A stretch of DNA of 64,000 nucleotides from Chanos chanos (taxonomy: Eukaryota > Chordata > Actinopteri > Gonorynchiformes > Chanidae): positions 42,097,501 through 42,161,500 of the forward strand of contig NC_044497.1 of NCBI RefSeq assembly GCF_902362185.1. Direction: 5' to 3'. How positions within the stretch are numbered: position 1 is the first letter of the stretch; the number at the start of each line of letters is the position of its first letter. A program made the translations under genes and the position numbers. Shown piece after piece: positions 43,959 to 57,061 of the stretch. Below the pieces are notes generated by a model. That model made no database searches. It worked only from the letters and a program-made list of their open reading frames with translations, and was not told where the DNA came from.

Positions 43959-45295
43959 AGACACTAAGGAACTATGCGGATAGAATTTCAAAAAGAATAA
44001 AAAAGACTGAATATTTGGTCTCTGGTTAGACCTTTTGTAAAATACCGTTCAAATGCCGGCACTTGTCGCTCAAGTGACATTTTTTGTACATTTTTTACAA
44101 TGCGAAAAAATAAAACCATCTTGTCTCTTACATTTTCATGTCTTGGTTTCTTTCTTTGGGTCTCTGCTTGCCTACGCATAGGGGTACTTAGCTCTTTCAC
44201 AATGACATGAAGGTTTTCTTAACACAGACAAACTTCTGACACTACAAACAAGCTCCAAAGCATAGGTCAGTCACATCCACTGGCCCGCAATCTGTGACAC
44301 CATACTTGCAGTAGCAATAATTGTATTCTTTTCACACAGGAAAGCCCATCAGGTACGCTAATATTTTCTCTACACAATAGCTTGCTGCGGTACACACTGT
44401 TGTGGCTGCTTTCTCATTTCTCCACAAAACCTGCTGAAACGAAGGCCCGAAGAGACGCTGGGGGGGGAGAGTTTTGAGGTGTGCTACGGCTCCCTCGGAA
44501 ATTTAAAAAAAAGAAGAAGAAAAAGACAGAAAAGCATTCATTTATTTAAAGTAGCAATCCACCCACATGTATCGTGCAGGTATGTTATACCGATGGACTG
44601 AAAGATTTATCAGCTGGGCTGGGGAACGCTAAAGGTACAGATGACTGAGAACTCCTGATTTAACGTGCGTTCAAAGTCAATGCACCTGAGCTTTAAAAAA
44701 ATGAAAGAAAGGAAAAATTCAAAAAACACTTTCCGTTAAACAGTCTCTCAAAACCAGAGACCAGTTACACAACCAGCCAGTGCACAGTTCCTACGTTTAA
44801 AAAAATAAGGAATAACAATAGTAATAATAATAATGATAATTTTCTAAAAAAGAAAAAAAAAGTACAATCTCAGCGCTCGATGCAGAAAATGAGTCCTTCA
44901 AAGGGCCTCAAGGAAGCATTTTTGCATCATCTTTTTGTCCAAATTCAGTCTGGTGGCTTTTGATGAGTTTAAGGGAAGAGAGAAAGAAAACAAGCAAAAG
45001 CACAGCCCCTCAAACACATTTTGTATTTTCTCAGCCAAGGAGTTTCAAGAGTATCACCACTAGACTACAGTTCCATGTTTAGGACGTGACTCAAGTGACG
45101 TCATCAGCTGCCCCTATGTCGCCACACAGTGGAAGAACGTGGCATTGACAGGAACATTCCTGAACTCACTCGAACACCTAGAGGCTGACTATAAAAGCTG
45201 AGCGGCTCACACTCCTCAAGTCAGAACGAACAGACGCAACACTCAAACAGAGAGCAAGCAAAGAGCTAAAGAAACCAACACAACCATCCCCGAAA

Positions 45296-45919
45296 ATGCT
45301 GAGCCTTCATGGATACCAGCCTGTCTTCAGTCCACTCATGGACCTCCACTGGCCTGTGCGCAGCCTCTGGCCAGAGGTCACACCACTTTACAGCCACAGA
45401 GAGCTACTGCTGAGAAACATGCAGGAGATGAAAACTTGTCTGGAGCAGCTGGAGAAAATGCAGCACAAGGTCTTTGAAGAGCTCGACCACATGCCAGCTT
45501 CTGGGGACGTCCAACCAGTCTCCTACACTCTGGACAAGGAGGGAGACGGGTTTGCCCTGACGCTGGACGCCAGAGACTTTTCCCCAGAAGAGCTGTCTGT
45601 CAAACAGGTGGGCAGGAAACTGCAGGTCAGCGGCAAGACGGAGAAGAAGCAGGACGATGGACACGGCTCCTATTCCTACAGAGTGCAGGAGTTCAGGCGG
45701 GAGTTTGATCTGCCCGAAGGGGTGAGCCCCGAAGCGGTCACTTGTTTCATGGCTGATGGGAAGCTCCACATCCAGGCACCCAAGAATCAGATAGCCGACA
45801 AGCCGGAGAGGGTAGTCCCCATCGACTGCGGCAAAACCGTTGGGGCTGCCGTGCACTCCTCCATGACAGAGGACAGCGCCGCTGAAACGCAGAAGAACCC
45901 GGAGGAAAAACAAATCTAA
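45296..45919 (+). CDS. hsp30: Hsp30-type small heat shock protein, copy 10
   Basis: The protein is identical to copy 1. One extra T in the 3' UTR T run (about 46040-46046) makes the unit 1,962 bp. Confidence 0.95.
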   Translation: MLSLHGYQPVFSPLMDLHWPVRSLWPEVTPLYSHRELLLRNMQEMKTCLEQLEKMQHKVFEELDHMPASGDVQPVSYTLDKEGDGFALTLDARDFSPEELSVKQVGRKLQVSGKTEKKQDDGHGSYSYRVQEFRREFDLPEGVSPEAVTCFMADGKLHIQAPKNQIADKPERVVPIDCGKTVGAAVHSSMTEDSAAETQKNPEEKQI

Positions 45920-47257
45920 AGACACTAAGGAACTATGCGGATAGAATTTCAAAAAGAATAAAAAAGACTGAATATTTGGTCTCTGGTTAGACCTTTTGTA
46001 AAATACCGTTCAAATGCCGGCACTTGTCGCTCAAGTGACATTTTTTTGTACATTTTTTACAATGCGAAAAAATAAAACCATCTTGTCTCTTACATTTTCA
46101 TGTCTTGGTTTCTTTCTTTGGGTCTCTGCTTGCCTACGCATAGGGGTACTTAGCTCTTTCACAATGACATGAAGGTTTTCTTAACACAGACAAACTTCTG
46201 ACACTACAAACAAGCTCCAAAGCATAGGTCAGTCACATCCACTGGCCCGCAATCTGTGACACCATACTTGCAGTAGCAATAATTGTATTCTTTTCACACA
46301 GGAAAGCCCATCAGGTACGCTAATATTTTCTCTACACAATAGCTTGCTGCGGTACACACTGTTGTGGCTGCTTTCTCATTTCTCCACAAAACCTGCTGAA
46401 ACGAAGGCCCGAAGAGACGCTGGGGGGGGAGAGTTTTGAGGTGTGCTACGGCTCCCTCGGAAATTTAAAAAAAAGAAGAAGAAAAAGACAGAAAAGCATT
46501 CATTTATTTAAAGTAGCAATCCACCCACATGTATCGTGCAGGTATGTTATACCGATGGACTGAAAGATTTATCAGCTGGGCTGGGGAACGCTAAAGGTAC
46601 AGATGACTGAGAACTCCTGATTTAACGTGCGTTCAAAGTCAATGCACCTGAGCTTTAAAAAAATGAAAGAAAGGAAAAATTCAAAAAACACTTTCCGTTA
46701 AACAGTCTCTCAAAACCAGAGACCAGTTACACAACCAGCCAGTGCACAGTTCCTACGTTTAAAAAAATAAGGAATAACAATAGTAATAATAATAATGATA
46801 ATTTTCTAAAAAAGAAAAAAAAAGTACAATCTCAGCGCTCGATGCAGAAAATGAGTCCTTCAAAGGGCCTCAAGGAAGCATTTTTGCATCATCTTTTTGT
46901 CCAAATTCAGTCTGGTGGCTTTTGATGAGTTTAAGGGAAGAGAGAAAGAAAACAAGCAAAAGCACAGCCCCTCAAACACATTTTGTATTTTCTCAGCCAA
47001 GGAGTTTCAAGAGTATCACCACTAGACTACAGTTCCATGTTTAGGACGTGACTCAAGTGACGTCATCAGCTGCCCCTATGTCGCCACACAGTGGAAGAAC
47101 GTGGCATTGACAGGAACATTCCTGAACTCACTCGAACACCTAGAGGCTGACTATAAAAGCTGAGCGGCTCACACTCCTCAAGTCAGAACGAACAGACGCA
47201 ACACTCAAACAGAGAGCAAGCAAAGAGCTAAAGAAACCAACACAACCATCCCCGAAA

Positions 47258-47881
47258 ATGCTGAGCCTTCATGGATACCAGCCTGTCTTCAGTCCACTCA
47301 TGGACCTCCACTGGCCTGTGCGCAGCCTCTGGCCAGAGGTCACACCACTTTACAGCCACAGAGAGCTACTGCTGAGAAACATGCAGGAGATGAAAACTTG
47401 TCTGGAGCAGCTGGAGAAAATGCAGCACAAGGTCTTTGAAGAGCTCGACCACATGCCAGCTTCTGGGGACGTCCAACCAGTCTCCTACACTCTGGACAAG
47501 GAGGGAGACGGGTTTGCCCTGACGCTGGACGCCAGAGACTTTTCCCCAGAAGAGCTGTCTGTCAAACAGGTGGGCAGGAAACTGCAGGTCAGCGGCAAGA
47601 CGGAGAAGAAGCAGGACGATGGACACGGCTCCTATTCCTACAGAGTGCAGGAGTTCAGGCGGGAGTTTGATCTGCCCGAAGGGGTGAGCCCCGAAGCGGT
47701 CACTTGTTTCATGGCTGATGGGAAGCTCCACATCCAGGCACCCAAGAATCAGATAGCCGACAAGCCGGAGAGGGTAGTCCCCATCGACTGCGGCAAAACC
47801 GTTGGGGCTGCCGTGCACTCCTCCATGACAGAGGACAGCGCCGCTGAAACGCAGAAGAACCCGGAGGAAAAACAAATCTAA
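47258..47881 (+). CDS. hsp30: Hsp30-type small heat shock protein, copy 11
   Basis: The protein is identical to copy 1. The spacer G run near 48383 has nine instead of eight G. Confidence 0.95.
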   Translation: MLSLHGYQPVFSPLMDLHWPVRSLWPEVTPLYSHRELLLRNMQEMKTCLEQLEKMQHKVFEELDHMPASGDVQPVSYTLDKEGDGFALTLDARDFSPEELSVKQVGRKLQVSGKTEKKQDDGHGSYSYRVQEFRREFDLPEGVSPEAVTCFMADGKLHIQAPKNQIADKPERVVPIDCGKTVGAAVHSSMTEDSAAETQKNPEEKQI

Positions 47882-49219
47882 AGACACTAAGGAACTATGC
47901 GGATAGAATTTCAAAAAGAATAAAAAAGACTGAATATTTGGTCTCTGGTTAGACCTTTTGTAAAATACCGTTCAAATGCCGGCACTTGTCGCTCAAGTGA
48001 CATTTTTTGTACATTTTTTACAATGCGAAAAAATAAAACCATCTTGTCTCTTACATTTTCATGTCTTGGTTTCTTTCTTTGGGTCTCTGCTTGCCTACGC
48101 ATAGGGGTACTTAGCTCTTTCACAATGACATGAAGGTTTTCTTAACACAGACAAACTTCTGACACTACAAACAAGCTCCAAAGCATAGGTCAGTCACATC
48201 CACTGGCCCGCAATCTGTGACACCATACTTGCAGTAGCAATAATTGTATTCTTTTCACACAGGAAAGCCCATCAGGTACGCTAATATTTTCTCTACACAA
48301 TAGCTTGCTGCGGTACACACTGTTGTGGCTGCTTTCTCATTTCTCCACAAAACCTGCTGAAACGAAGGCCCGAAGAGACGCTGGGGGGGGGAGAGTTTTG
48401 AGGTGTGCTACGGCTCCCTCGGAAATTTAAAAAAAAGAAGAAGAAAAAGACAGAAAAGCATTCATTTATTTAAAGTAGCAATCCACCCACATGTATCGTG
48501 CAGGTATGTTATACCGATGGACTGAAAGATTTATCAGCTGGGCTGGGGAACGCTAAAGGTACAGATGACTGAGAACTCCTGATTTAACGTGCGTTCAAAG
48601 TCAATGCACCTGAGCTTTAAAAAAATGAAAGAAAGGAAAAATTCAAAAAACACTTTCCGTTAAACAGTCTCTCAAAACCAGAGACCAGTTACACAACCAG
48701 CCAGTGCACAGTTCCTACGTTTAAAAAAATAAGGAATAACAATAGTAATAATAATAATGATAATTTTCTAAAAAAGAAAAAAAAAGTACAATCTCAGCGC
48801 TCGATGCAGAAAATGAGTCCTTCAAAGGGCCTCAAGGAAGCATTTTTGCATCATCTTTTTGTCCAAATTCAGTCTGGTGGCTTTTGATGAGTTTAAGGGA
48901 AGAGAGAAAGAAAACAAGCAAAAGCACAGCCCCTCAAACACATTTTGTATTTTCTCAGCCAAGGAGTTTCAAGAGTATCACCACTAGACTACAGTTCCAT
49001 GTTTAGGACGTGACTCAAGTGACGTCATCAGCTGCCCCTATGTCGCCACACAGTGGAAGAACGTGGCATTGACAGGAACATTCCTGAACTCACTCGAACA
49101 CCTAGAGGCTGACTATAAAAGCTGAGCGGCTCACACTCCTCAAGTCAGAACGAACAGACGCAACACTCAAACAGAGAGCAAGCAAAGAGCTAAAGAAACC
49201 AACACAACCATCCCCGAAA

Positions 49220-49843
49220 ATGCTGAGCCTTCATGGATACCAGCCTGTCTTCAGTCCACTCATGGACCTCCACTGGCCTGTGCGCAGCCTCTGGCCAGAG
49301 GTCACACCACTTTACAGCCACAGAGAGCTACTGCTGAGAAACATGCAGGAGATGAAAACTTGTCTGGAGCAGCTGGAGAAAATGCAGCACAAGGTCTTTG
49401 AAGAGCTCGACCACATGCCAGCTTCTGGGGACGTCCAACCAGTCTCCTACACTCTGGACAAGGAGGGAGACGGGTTTGCCCTGACGCTGGACGCCAGAGA
49501 CTTTTCCCCAGAAGAGCTGTCTGTCAAACAGGTGGGCAGGAAACTGCAGGTCAGCGGCAAGACGGAGAAGAAGCAGGACGATGGACACGGCTCCTATTCC
49601 TACAGAGTGCAGGAGTTCAGGCGGGAGTTTGATCTGCCCGAAGGGGTGAGCCCCGAAGCGGTCACTTGTTTCATGGCTGATGGGAAGCTCCACATCCAGG
49701 CACCCAAGAATCAGATAGCCGACAAGCCGGAGAGGGTAGTCCCCATCGACTGCGGCAAAACCGTTGGGGCTGCCGTGCACTCCTCCATGACAGAGGACAG
49801 CGCCGCTGAAACGCAGAAGAACCCGGAGGAAAAACAAATCTAA
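49220..49843 (+). CDS. hsp30: Hsp30-type small heat shock protein, copy 12
   Basis: The protein is identical to copy 1. This is the last member of the homogeneous block of units 2-12 with the CAATGCG 3' UTR. Confidence 0.95.
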   Translation: MLSLHGYQPVFSPLMDLHWPVRSLWPEVTPLYSHRELLLRNMQEMKTCLEQLEKMQHKVFEELDHMPASGDVQPVSYTLDKEGDGFALTLDARDFSPEELSVKQVGRKLQVSGKTEKKQDDGHGSYSYRVQEFRREFDLPEGVSPEAVTCFMADGKLHIQAPKNQIADKPERVVPIDCGKTVGAAVHSSMTEDSAAETQKNPEEKQI

Positions 49844-51180
49844 AGACACTAAGGAACTATGCGGATAGAATTTCAAAAAGAATAAAAAAGACTGAATATT
49901 TGGTCTCTGGTTAGACCTTTTGTAAAATACCGTTCAAATGCCGGCACTTGTCGCTCAAGTGACATTTTTTGTACATTTTTTACAATGCGAAAAAATAAAA
50001 CCATCTTGTCTCTTACATTTTCATGTCTTGGTTTCTTTCTTTGGGTCTCTGCTTGCCTACGCATAGGGGTACTTAGCTCTTTCACAATGACATGAAGGTT
50101 TTCTTAACACAGACAAACTTCTGACACTACAAACAAGCTCCAAAGCATAGGTCAGTCACATCCACTGGCCCGCAATCTGTGACACCATACTTGCAGTAGC
50201 AATAATTGTATTCTTTTCACACAGGAAAGCCCATCAGGTACGCTAATATTTTCTCTACACAATAGCTTGCTGCGGTACACACTGTTGTGGCTGCTTTCTC
50301 ATTTCTCCACAAAACCTGCTGAAACGAAGGCCCGAAGAGACGCTGGGGGGGGAGAGTTTTGAGGTGTGCTACGGCTCCCTCGGAAATTTAAAAAAAAGAA
50401 GAAGAAAAAGACAGAAAAGCATTCATTTATTTAAAGTAGCAATCCACCCACATGTATCGTGCAGGTATGTTATACCGATGGACTGAAAGATTTATCAGCT
50501 GGGCTGGGGAACGCTAAAGGTACAGATGACTGAGAACTCCTGATTTAACGTGCGTTCAAAGTCAATGCACCTGAGCTTTAAAAAAATGAAAGAAAGGAAA
50601 AATTCAAAAAACACTTTCCGTTAAACAGTCTCTCAAAACCAGAGACCAGTTACACAACCAGCCAGTGCACAGTTCCTACGTTTAAAAAAATAAGGAATAA
50701 CAATAGTAATAATAATAATGATAATTTTCTAAAAAAGAAAAAAAAAGTACAATCTCAGCGCTCGATGCAGAAAATGAGTCCTTCAAAGGGCCTCAAGGAA
50801 GCATTTTTGCATCATCTTTTTGTCCAAATTCAGTCTGGTGGCTTTTGATGAGTTTAAGGGAAGAGAGAAAGAAAACAAGCAAAAGCACAGCCCCTCAAAC
50901 ACATTTTGTATTTTCTCAGCCAAGGAGTTTCAAGAGTATCACCACTAGACTACAGTTCCATGTTTAGGACGTGACTCAAGTGACGTCATCAGCTGCCCCT
51001 ATGTCGCCACACAGTGGAAGAACGTGGCATTGACAGGAACATTCCTGAACTCACTCGAACACCTAGAGGCTGACTATAAAAGCTGAGCGGCTCACACTCC
51101 TCAAGTCAGAACGAACAGACGCAACACTCAAACAGAGAGCAAGCAAAGAGCTAAAGAAACCAACACAACCATCCCCGAAA

Positions 51181-51804
51181 ATGCTGAGCCTTCATGGATA
51201 CCAGCCTGTCTTCAGTCCACTCATGGACCTCCACTGGCCTGTGCGCAGCCTCTGGCCAGAGGTCACACCACTTTACAGCCACAGAGAGCTACTGCTGAGA
51301 AACATGCAGGAGATGAAAACTTGTCTGGAGCAGCTGGAGAAAATGCAGCACAAGGTCTTTGAAGAGCTCGACCACATGCCAGCTTCTGGGGACGTCCAAC
51401 CAGTCTCCTACACTCTGGACAAGGAGGGAGACGGGTTTGCCCTGACGCTGGACGCCAGAGACTTTTCCCCAGAAGAGCTGTCTGTCAAACAGGTGGGCAG
51501 GAAACTGCAGGTCAGCGGCAAGACGGAGAAGAAGCAGGACGATGGGCACGGCTCCTATTCCTACAGAGTGCAGGAGTTCAGGCGGGAGTTTGATCTGCCC
51601 GAAGGGGTGAGCCCCGAAGCGGTCACTTGTTTCATGGCTGATGGGAAGCTCCACATCCAGGCACCCAAGAATCAGATAGCCGACAAGCCGGAGAGGGTAG
51701 TCCCCATCGACTGCGGCAAAACCGTTGGGGCTGCCGTGCACTCCTCCATGACAGAGGACAGCGCCGCTGAAACGCAGAAGAACCCGGAGGAAAAACAAAT
51801 CTAA
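51181..51804 (+). CDS. hsp30: Hsp30-type small heat shock protein, copy 13
   Basis: The protein is identical to copy 1, with a silent GGA to GGG change at Gly122. The more variable block starts here: the 3' UTR returns to CAATGTG, CCTACGC becomes CCTGCGC (about 52018-52023), and the A/GAA tract near 52350 is 3 bp shorter (A11 then one GAA), giving a 1,958-bp unit. Confidence 0.95.
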   Translation: MLSLHGYQPVFSPLMDLHWPVRSLWPEVTPLYSHRELLLRNMQEMKTCLEQLEKMQHKVFEELDHMPASGDVQPVSYTLDKEGDGFALTLDARDFSPEELSVKQVGRKLQVSGKTEKKQDDGHGSYSYRVQEFRREFDLPEGVSPEAVTCFMADGKLHIQAPKNQIADKPERVVPIDCGKTVGAAVHSSMTEDSAAETQKNPEEKQI

Positions 51805-53138
51805 AGACACTAAGGAACTATGCGGATAGAATTTCAAAAAGAATAAAAAAGACTGAATATTTGGTCTCTGGTTAGACCTTTTGTAAAATACCGTTCAAAT
51901 GCCGGCACTTGTCGCTCAAGTGACATTTTTTGTACATTTTTTACAATGTGAAAAAATAAAACCATCTTGTCTCTTACATTTTCATGTCTTGGTTTCTTTC
52001 TTTGGGTCTCTGCTTGCCTGCGCATAGGGGTACTTAGCTCTTTCACAATGACATGAAGGTTTTCTTAACACAGACAAACTTCTGACACTACAAACAAGCT
52101 CCAAAGCATAGGTCAGTCACATCCACTGGCCCGCAATCTGTGACACCATACTTGCAGTAGCAATAATTGTATTCTTTTCACACAGGAAAGCCCATCAGGT
52201 ACGCTAATATTTTCTCTACACAATAGCTTGCTGCGGTACACACTGTTGTGGCTGCTTTCTCATTTCTCCACAAAACCTGCTGAAACGAAGGCCCGAAGAG
52301 ACGCTGGGGGGGGAGAGTTTTGAGGTGTGCTACGGCTCCCTCGGAAATTTAAAAAAAAAAAGAAAAAGACAGAAAAGCATTCATTTATTTAAAGTAGCAA
52401 TCCACCCACATGTATCGTGCAGGTATGTTATACCGATGGACTGAAAGATTTATCAGCTGGGCTGGGGAACGCTAAAGGTACAGATGACTGAGAACTCCTG
52501 ATTTAACGTGCGTTCAAAGTCAATGCACCTGAGCTTTAAAAAAATGAAAGAAAGGAAAAATTCAAAAAACACTTTCCGTTAAACAGTCTCTCAAAACCAG
52601 AGACCAGTTACACAACCAGCCAGTGCACAGTTCCTACGTTTAAAAAAATAAGGAATAACAATAGTAATAATAATAATGATAATTTTCTAAAAAAGAAAAA
52701 AAAAGTACAATCTCAGCGCTCGATGCAGAAAATGAGTCCTTCAAAGGGCCTCAAGGAAGCATTTTTGCATCATCTTTTTGTCCAAATTCAGTCTGGTGGC
52801 TTTTGATGAGTTTAAGGGAAGAGAGAAAGAAAACAAGCAAAAGCACAGCCCCTCAAACACATTTTGTATTTTCTCAGCCAAGGAGTTTCAAGAGTATCAC
52901 CACTAGACTACAGTTCCATGTTTAGGACGTGACTCAAGTGACGTCATCAGCTGCCCCTATGTCGCCACACAGTGGAAGAACGTGGCATTGACAGGAACAT
53001 TCCTGAACTCACTCGAACACCTAGAGGCTGACTATAAAAGCTGAGCGGCTCACACTCCTCAAGTCAGAACGAACAGACGCAACACTCAAACAGAGAGCAA
53101 GCAAAGAGCTAAAGAAACCAACACAACCATCCCCGAAA

Positions 53139-53762
53139 ATGCTGAGCCTTCATGGATACCAGCCTGTCTTCAGTCCACTCATGGACCTCCACTGGCCTGT
53201 GCGCAGCCTCTGGCCAGAGGTCACACCACTTTACAGCCACAGAGAGCTACTGCTGAGAAACATGCAGGAGATGAAAACTTGTCTGGAGCAGCTGGAGAAA
53301 ATGCAGCACAAGGTCTTTGAAGAGCTCGACCACATGCCAGCTTCTGGGGACGTCCAACCAGTCTCCTACACTCTGGACAAGGAGGGAGACGGGTTTGCCC
53401 TGACGCTGGACGCCAGAGACTTTTCCCCAGAAGAGCTGTCTGTCAAACAGGTGGGCAGGAAGCTGCAGGTCAGCGGCAAGACGGAGAAGAAGCAGGACGA
53501 TGGACACGGCTCCTATTCCTACAGAGTGCAGGAGTTCAGGCGGGAGTTTGATCTGCCCGAAGGGGTGAGCCCCGAAGCGGTCACTTGTTTCATGGCTGAT
53601 GGGAAGCTCCACATCCAGGCACCCAAGAATCAGATAGCCGACAAGCCGGAGAGGGTAGTCCCCATCGACTGCGGCAAAACCGTTGGGGCTGCCGTGCACT
53701 CCTCCATGACAGAGGACAGCGCCGCTGAAACGCAGAAGAACCCGGAGGAAAAACAAATCTAA
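53139..53762 (+). CDS. hsp30: Hsp30-type small heat shock protein, copy 14
   Basis: The protein is identical to copy 1, with a silent AAA to AAG change at Lys108 shared only with copy 15. The 3' UTR has TACGTTT in place of TACATTT (about 53892). The spacer has nine G and an A to T change near 54622. Confidence 0.95.
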   Translation: MLSLHGYQPVFSPLMDLHWPVRSLWPEVTPLYSHRELLLRNMQEMKTCLEQLEKMQHKVFEELDHMPASGDVQPVSYTLDKEGDGFALTLDARDFSPEELSVKQVGRKLQVSGKTEKKQDDGHGSYSYRVQEFRREFDLPEGVSPEAVTCFMADGKLHIQAPKNQIADKPERVVPIDCGKTVGAAVHSSMTEDSAAETQKNPEEKQI

Positions 53763-55100
53763 AGACACTAAGGAACTATGCGGATAGAATTTCAAAAAGA
53801 ATAAAAAAGACTGAATATTTGGTCTCTGGTTAGACCTTTTGTAAAATACCGTTCAAATGCCGGCACTTGTCGCTCAAGTGACATTTTTTGTACGTTTTTT
53901 ACAATGTGAAAAAATAAAACCATCTTGTCTCTTACATTTTCATGTCTTGGTTTCTTTCTTTGGGTCTCTGCTTGCCTGCGCATAGGGGTACTTAGCTCTT
54001 TCACAATGACATGAAGGTTTTCTTAACACAGACAAACTTCTGACACTACAAACAAGCTCCAAAGCATAGGTCAGTCACATCCACTGGCCCGCAATCTGTG
54101 ACACCATACTTGCAGTAGCAATAATTGTATTCTTTTCACACAGGAAAGCCCATCAGGTACGCTAATATTTTCTCTACACAATAGCTTGCTGCGGTACACA
54201 CTGTTGTGGCTGCTTTCTCATTTCTCCACAAAACCTGCTGAAACGAAGGCCCGAAGAGACGCTGGGGGGGGGAGAGTTTTGAGGTGTGCTACGGCTCCCT
54301 CGGAAATTTAAAAAAAAGAAGAAGAAAAAGACAGAAAAGCATTCATTTATTTAAAGTAGCAATCCACCCACATGTATCGTGCAGGTATGTTATACCGATG
54401 GACTGAAAGATTTATCAGCTGGGCTGGGGAACGCTAAAGGTACAGATGACTGAGAACTCCTGATTTAACGTGCGTTCAAAGTCAATGCACCTGAGCTTTA
54501 AAAAAATGAAAGAAAGGAAAAATTCAAAAAACACTTTCCGTTAAACAGTCTCTCAAAACCAGAGACCAGTTACACAACCAGCCAGTGCACAGTTCCTACG
54601 TTTAAAAAAATAAGGAATAACTATAGTAATAATAATAATGATAATTTTCTAAAAAAGAAAAAAAAAGTACAATCTCAGCGCTCGATGCAGAAAATGAGTC
54701 CTTCAAAGGGCCTCAAGGAAGCATTTTTGCATCATCTTTTTGTCCAAATTCAGTCTGGTGGCTTTTGATGAGTTTAAGGGAAGAGAGAAAGAAAACAAGC
54801 AAAAGCACAGCCCCTCAAACACATTTTGTATTTTCTCAGCCAAGGAGTTTCAAGAGTATCACCACTAGACTACAGTTCCATGTTTAGGACGTGACTCAAG
54901 TGACGTCATCAGCTGCCCCTATGTCGCCACACAGTGGAAGAACGTGGCATTGACAGGAACATTCCTGAACTCACTCGAACACCTAGAGGCTGACTATAAA
55001 AGCTGAGCGGCTCACACTCCTCAAGTCAGAACGAACAGACGCAACACTCAAACAGAGAGCAAGCAAAGAGCTAAAGAAACCAACACAACCATCCCCGAAA

Positions 55101-55724
55101 ATGCTGAGCCTTCATGGATACCAGCCTGTCTTCAGTCCACTCATGGACCTCCACTGGCCTGTGCGCAGCCTCTGGCCAGAGGTCACACCACTTTACAGCC
55201 ACAGAGAGCTACTGCTGAGAAACATGCAGGAGATGAAAACTTGTCTGGAGCAGCTGGAGAAAATGCAGCACAAGGTCTTTGAAGAGCTCGACCACATGCC
55301 AGCTTCTGGGGACGTCCAACCAGTCTCCTACACTCTGGACAAGGAGGGAGACGGGTTTGCCCTGACGCTGGACGCCAGAGACTTTTCCCCAGAAGAGCTG
55401 TCTGTCAAACAGGTGGGCAGGAAGCTGCAGGTCAGCGGCAAGACGGAGAAGAAGCAGGACGATGGACACCGCTCCTATTCCTACAGAGTGCAGGAGTTCA
55501 GGCGGGAGTTTGATCTGCCCGAAGGGGTGAGCCCCGAAGCGGTCACTTGTTTCATGGCTGATGGGAAGCTCCACATCCAGGCACCCAAGAATCAGATAGC
55601 CGACAAGCCGGAGAGGGTAGTCCCCATCGACTGCGGCAAAACCGTTGGGGCTGCCGTGCACTCCTCCATGACAGAGGACAGCGCCGCTGAAACGCAGAAG
55701 AACCAGGAGGAAAAACAAATCTAA
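55101..55724 (+). CDS. hsp30: Hsp30-type small heat shock protein, copy 15 (G124R, P202Q)
   Basis: This is the most changed full-length protein of the array. Gly124 to Arg lies in the loop before the SYSYRV strand of the alpha-crystallin domain (GGC to CGC). Pro202 to Gln is in the polar tail (CCG to CAG). It shares the silent Lys108 AAG and TACGTTT forms with copy 14, so the two are close relatives. Confidence 0.95.
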   Translation: MLSLHGYQPVFSPLMDLHWPVRSLWPEVTPLYSHRELLLRNMQEMKTCLEQLEKMQHKVFEELDHMPASGDVQPVSYTLDKEGDGFALTLDARDFSPEELSVKQVGRKLQVSGKTEKKQDDGHRSYSYRVQEFRREFDLPEGVSPEAVTCFMADGKLHIQAPKNQIADKPERVVPIDCGKTVGAAVHSSMTEDSAAETQKNQEEKQI

Positions 55725-57061
55725 AGACACTAAGGAACTATGCGGATAGAATTTCAAAAAGAATAAAAAAGACTGAATATTTGGTCTCTGGTTAGACCTT
55801 TTGTAAAATACCGTTCAAATGCCGGCACTTGTCGCTCAAGTGACATTTTTTGTACGTTTTTTACAATGTGAAAAAATAAAACCATCTTGTCTCTTACATT
55901 TTCATGTCTTGGTTTCTTTCTTTGGGTCTCTGCTTGCCTGCGCATAGGGGTACTTAGCTCTTTCACAATGACATGAAGGTTTTCTTAACACAGACAAACT
56001 TCTGACACTACAAACAAGCTCCAAAGCATAGGTCAGTCACATCCACTGGCCCGCAATCTGTGACACCATACTTGCAGTAGCAATAATTGTATTCTTTTCA
56101 CACAGGAAAGCCCATCAGGTACGCTAATATTTTCTCTACACAATAGCTTGCTGCGGTACACACTGTTGTGGCTGCTTTCTCATTTCTCCACAAAACCTGC
56201 TGAAACGAAGGCCCGAAGAGACGCTGGGGGGGGAGAGTTTTGAGGTGTGCTACGGCTCCCTCGGAAATTTAAAAAAAAGAAGAAGAAAAAGACAGAAAAG
56301 CATTCATTTATTTAAAGTAGCAATCCACCCACATGTATCGTGCAGGTATGTTATACCGATGGACTGAAAGATTTATCAGCTGGGCTGGGGAACGCTAAAG
56401 GTACAGATGACTGAGAACTCCTGATTTAACGTGCGTTCAAAGTCAATGCACCTGAGCTTTAAAAAAATGAAAGAAAGGAAAAATTCAAAAAACACTTTCC
56501 GTTAAACAGTCTCTCAAAACCAGAGACCAGTTACACAACCAGCCAGTGCACAGTTCCTACGTTTAAAAAAATAAGGAATAACAATAGTAATAATAATAAT
56601 GATAATTTTCTAAAAAAGAAAAAAAAAGTACAATCTCAGCGCTCGATGCAGAAAATGAGTCCTTCAAAGGGCCTCAAGGAAGCATTTTTGCATCATCTTT
56701 TTGTCCAAATTCAGTCTGGTGGCTTTTGATGAGTTTAAGGGAAGAGAGAAAGAAAACAAGCAAAAGCACAGCCCCTCAAACACATTTTGTATTTTCTCAG
56801 CCAAGGAGTTTCAAGAGTATCACCACTAGACTACAGTTCCATGTTTAGGACGTGACTCAAGTGACGTCATCAGCTGCCCCTATGTCGCCACACAGTGGAA
56901 GAACGTGGCATTGACAGGAACATTCCTGAACTCACTCGAACACCTAGAGGCTGACTATAAAAGCTGAGCGGCTCACACTCCTCAAGTCAGAACGAACAGA
57001 CGCAACACTCAAACAGAGAGCAAGCAAAGAGCTAAAGAAACCAACACAACCATCCCCGAAA

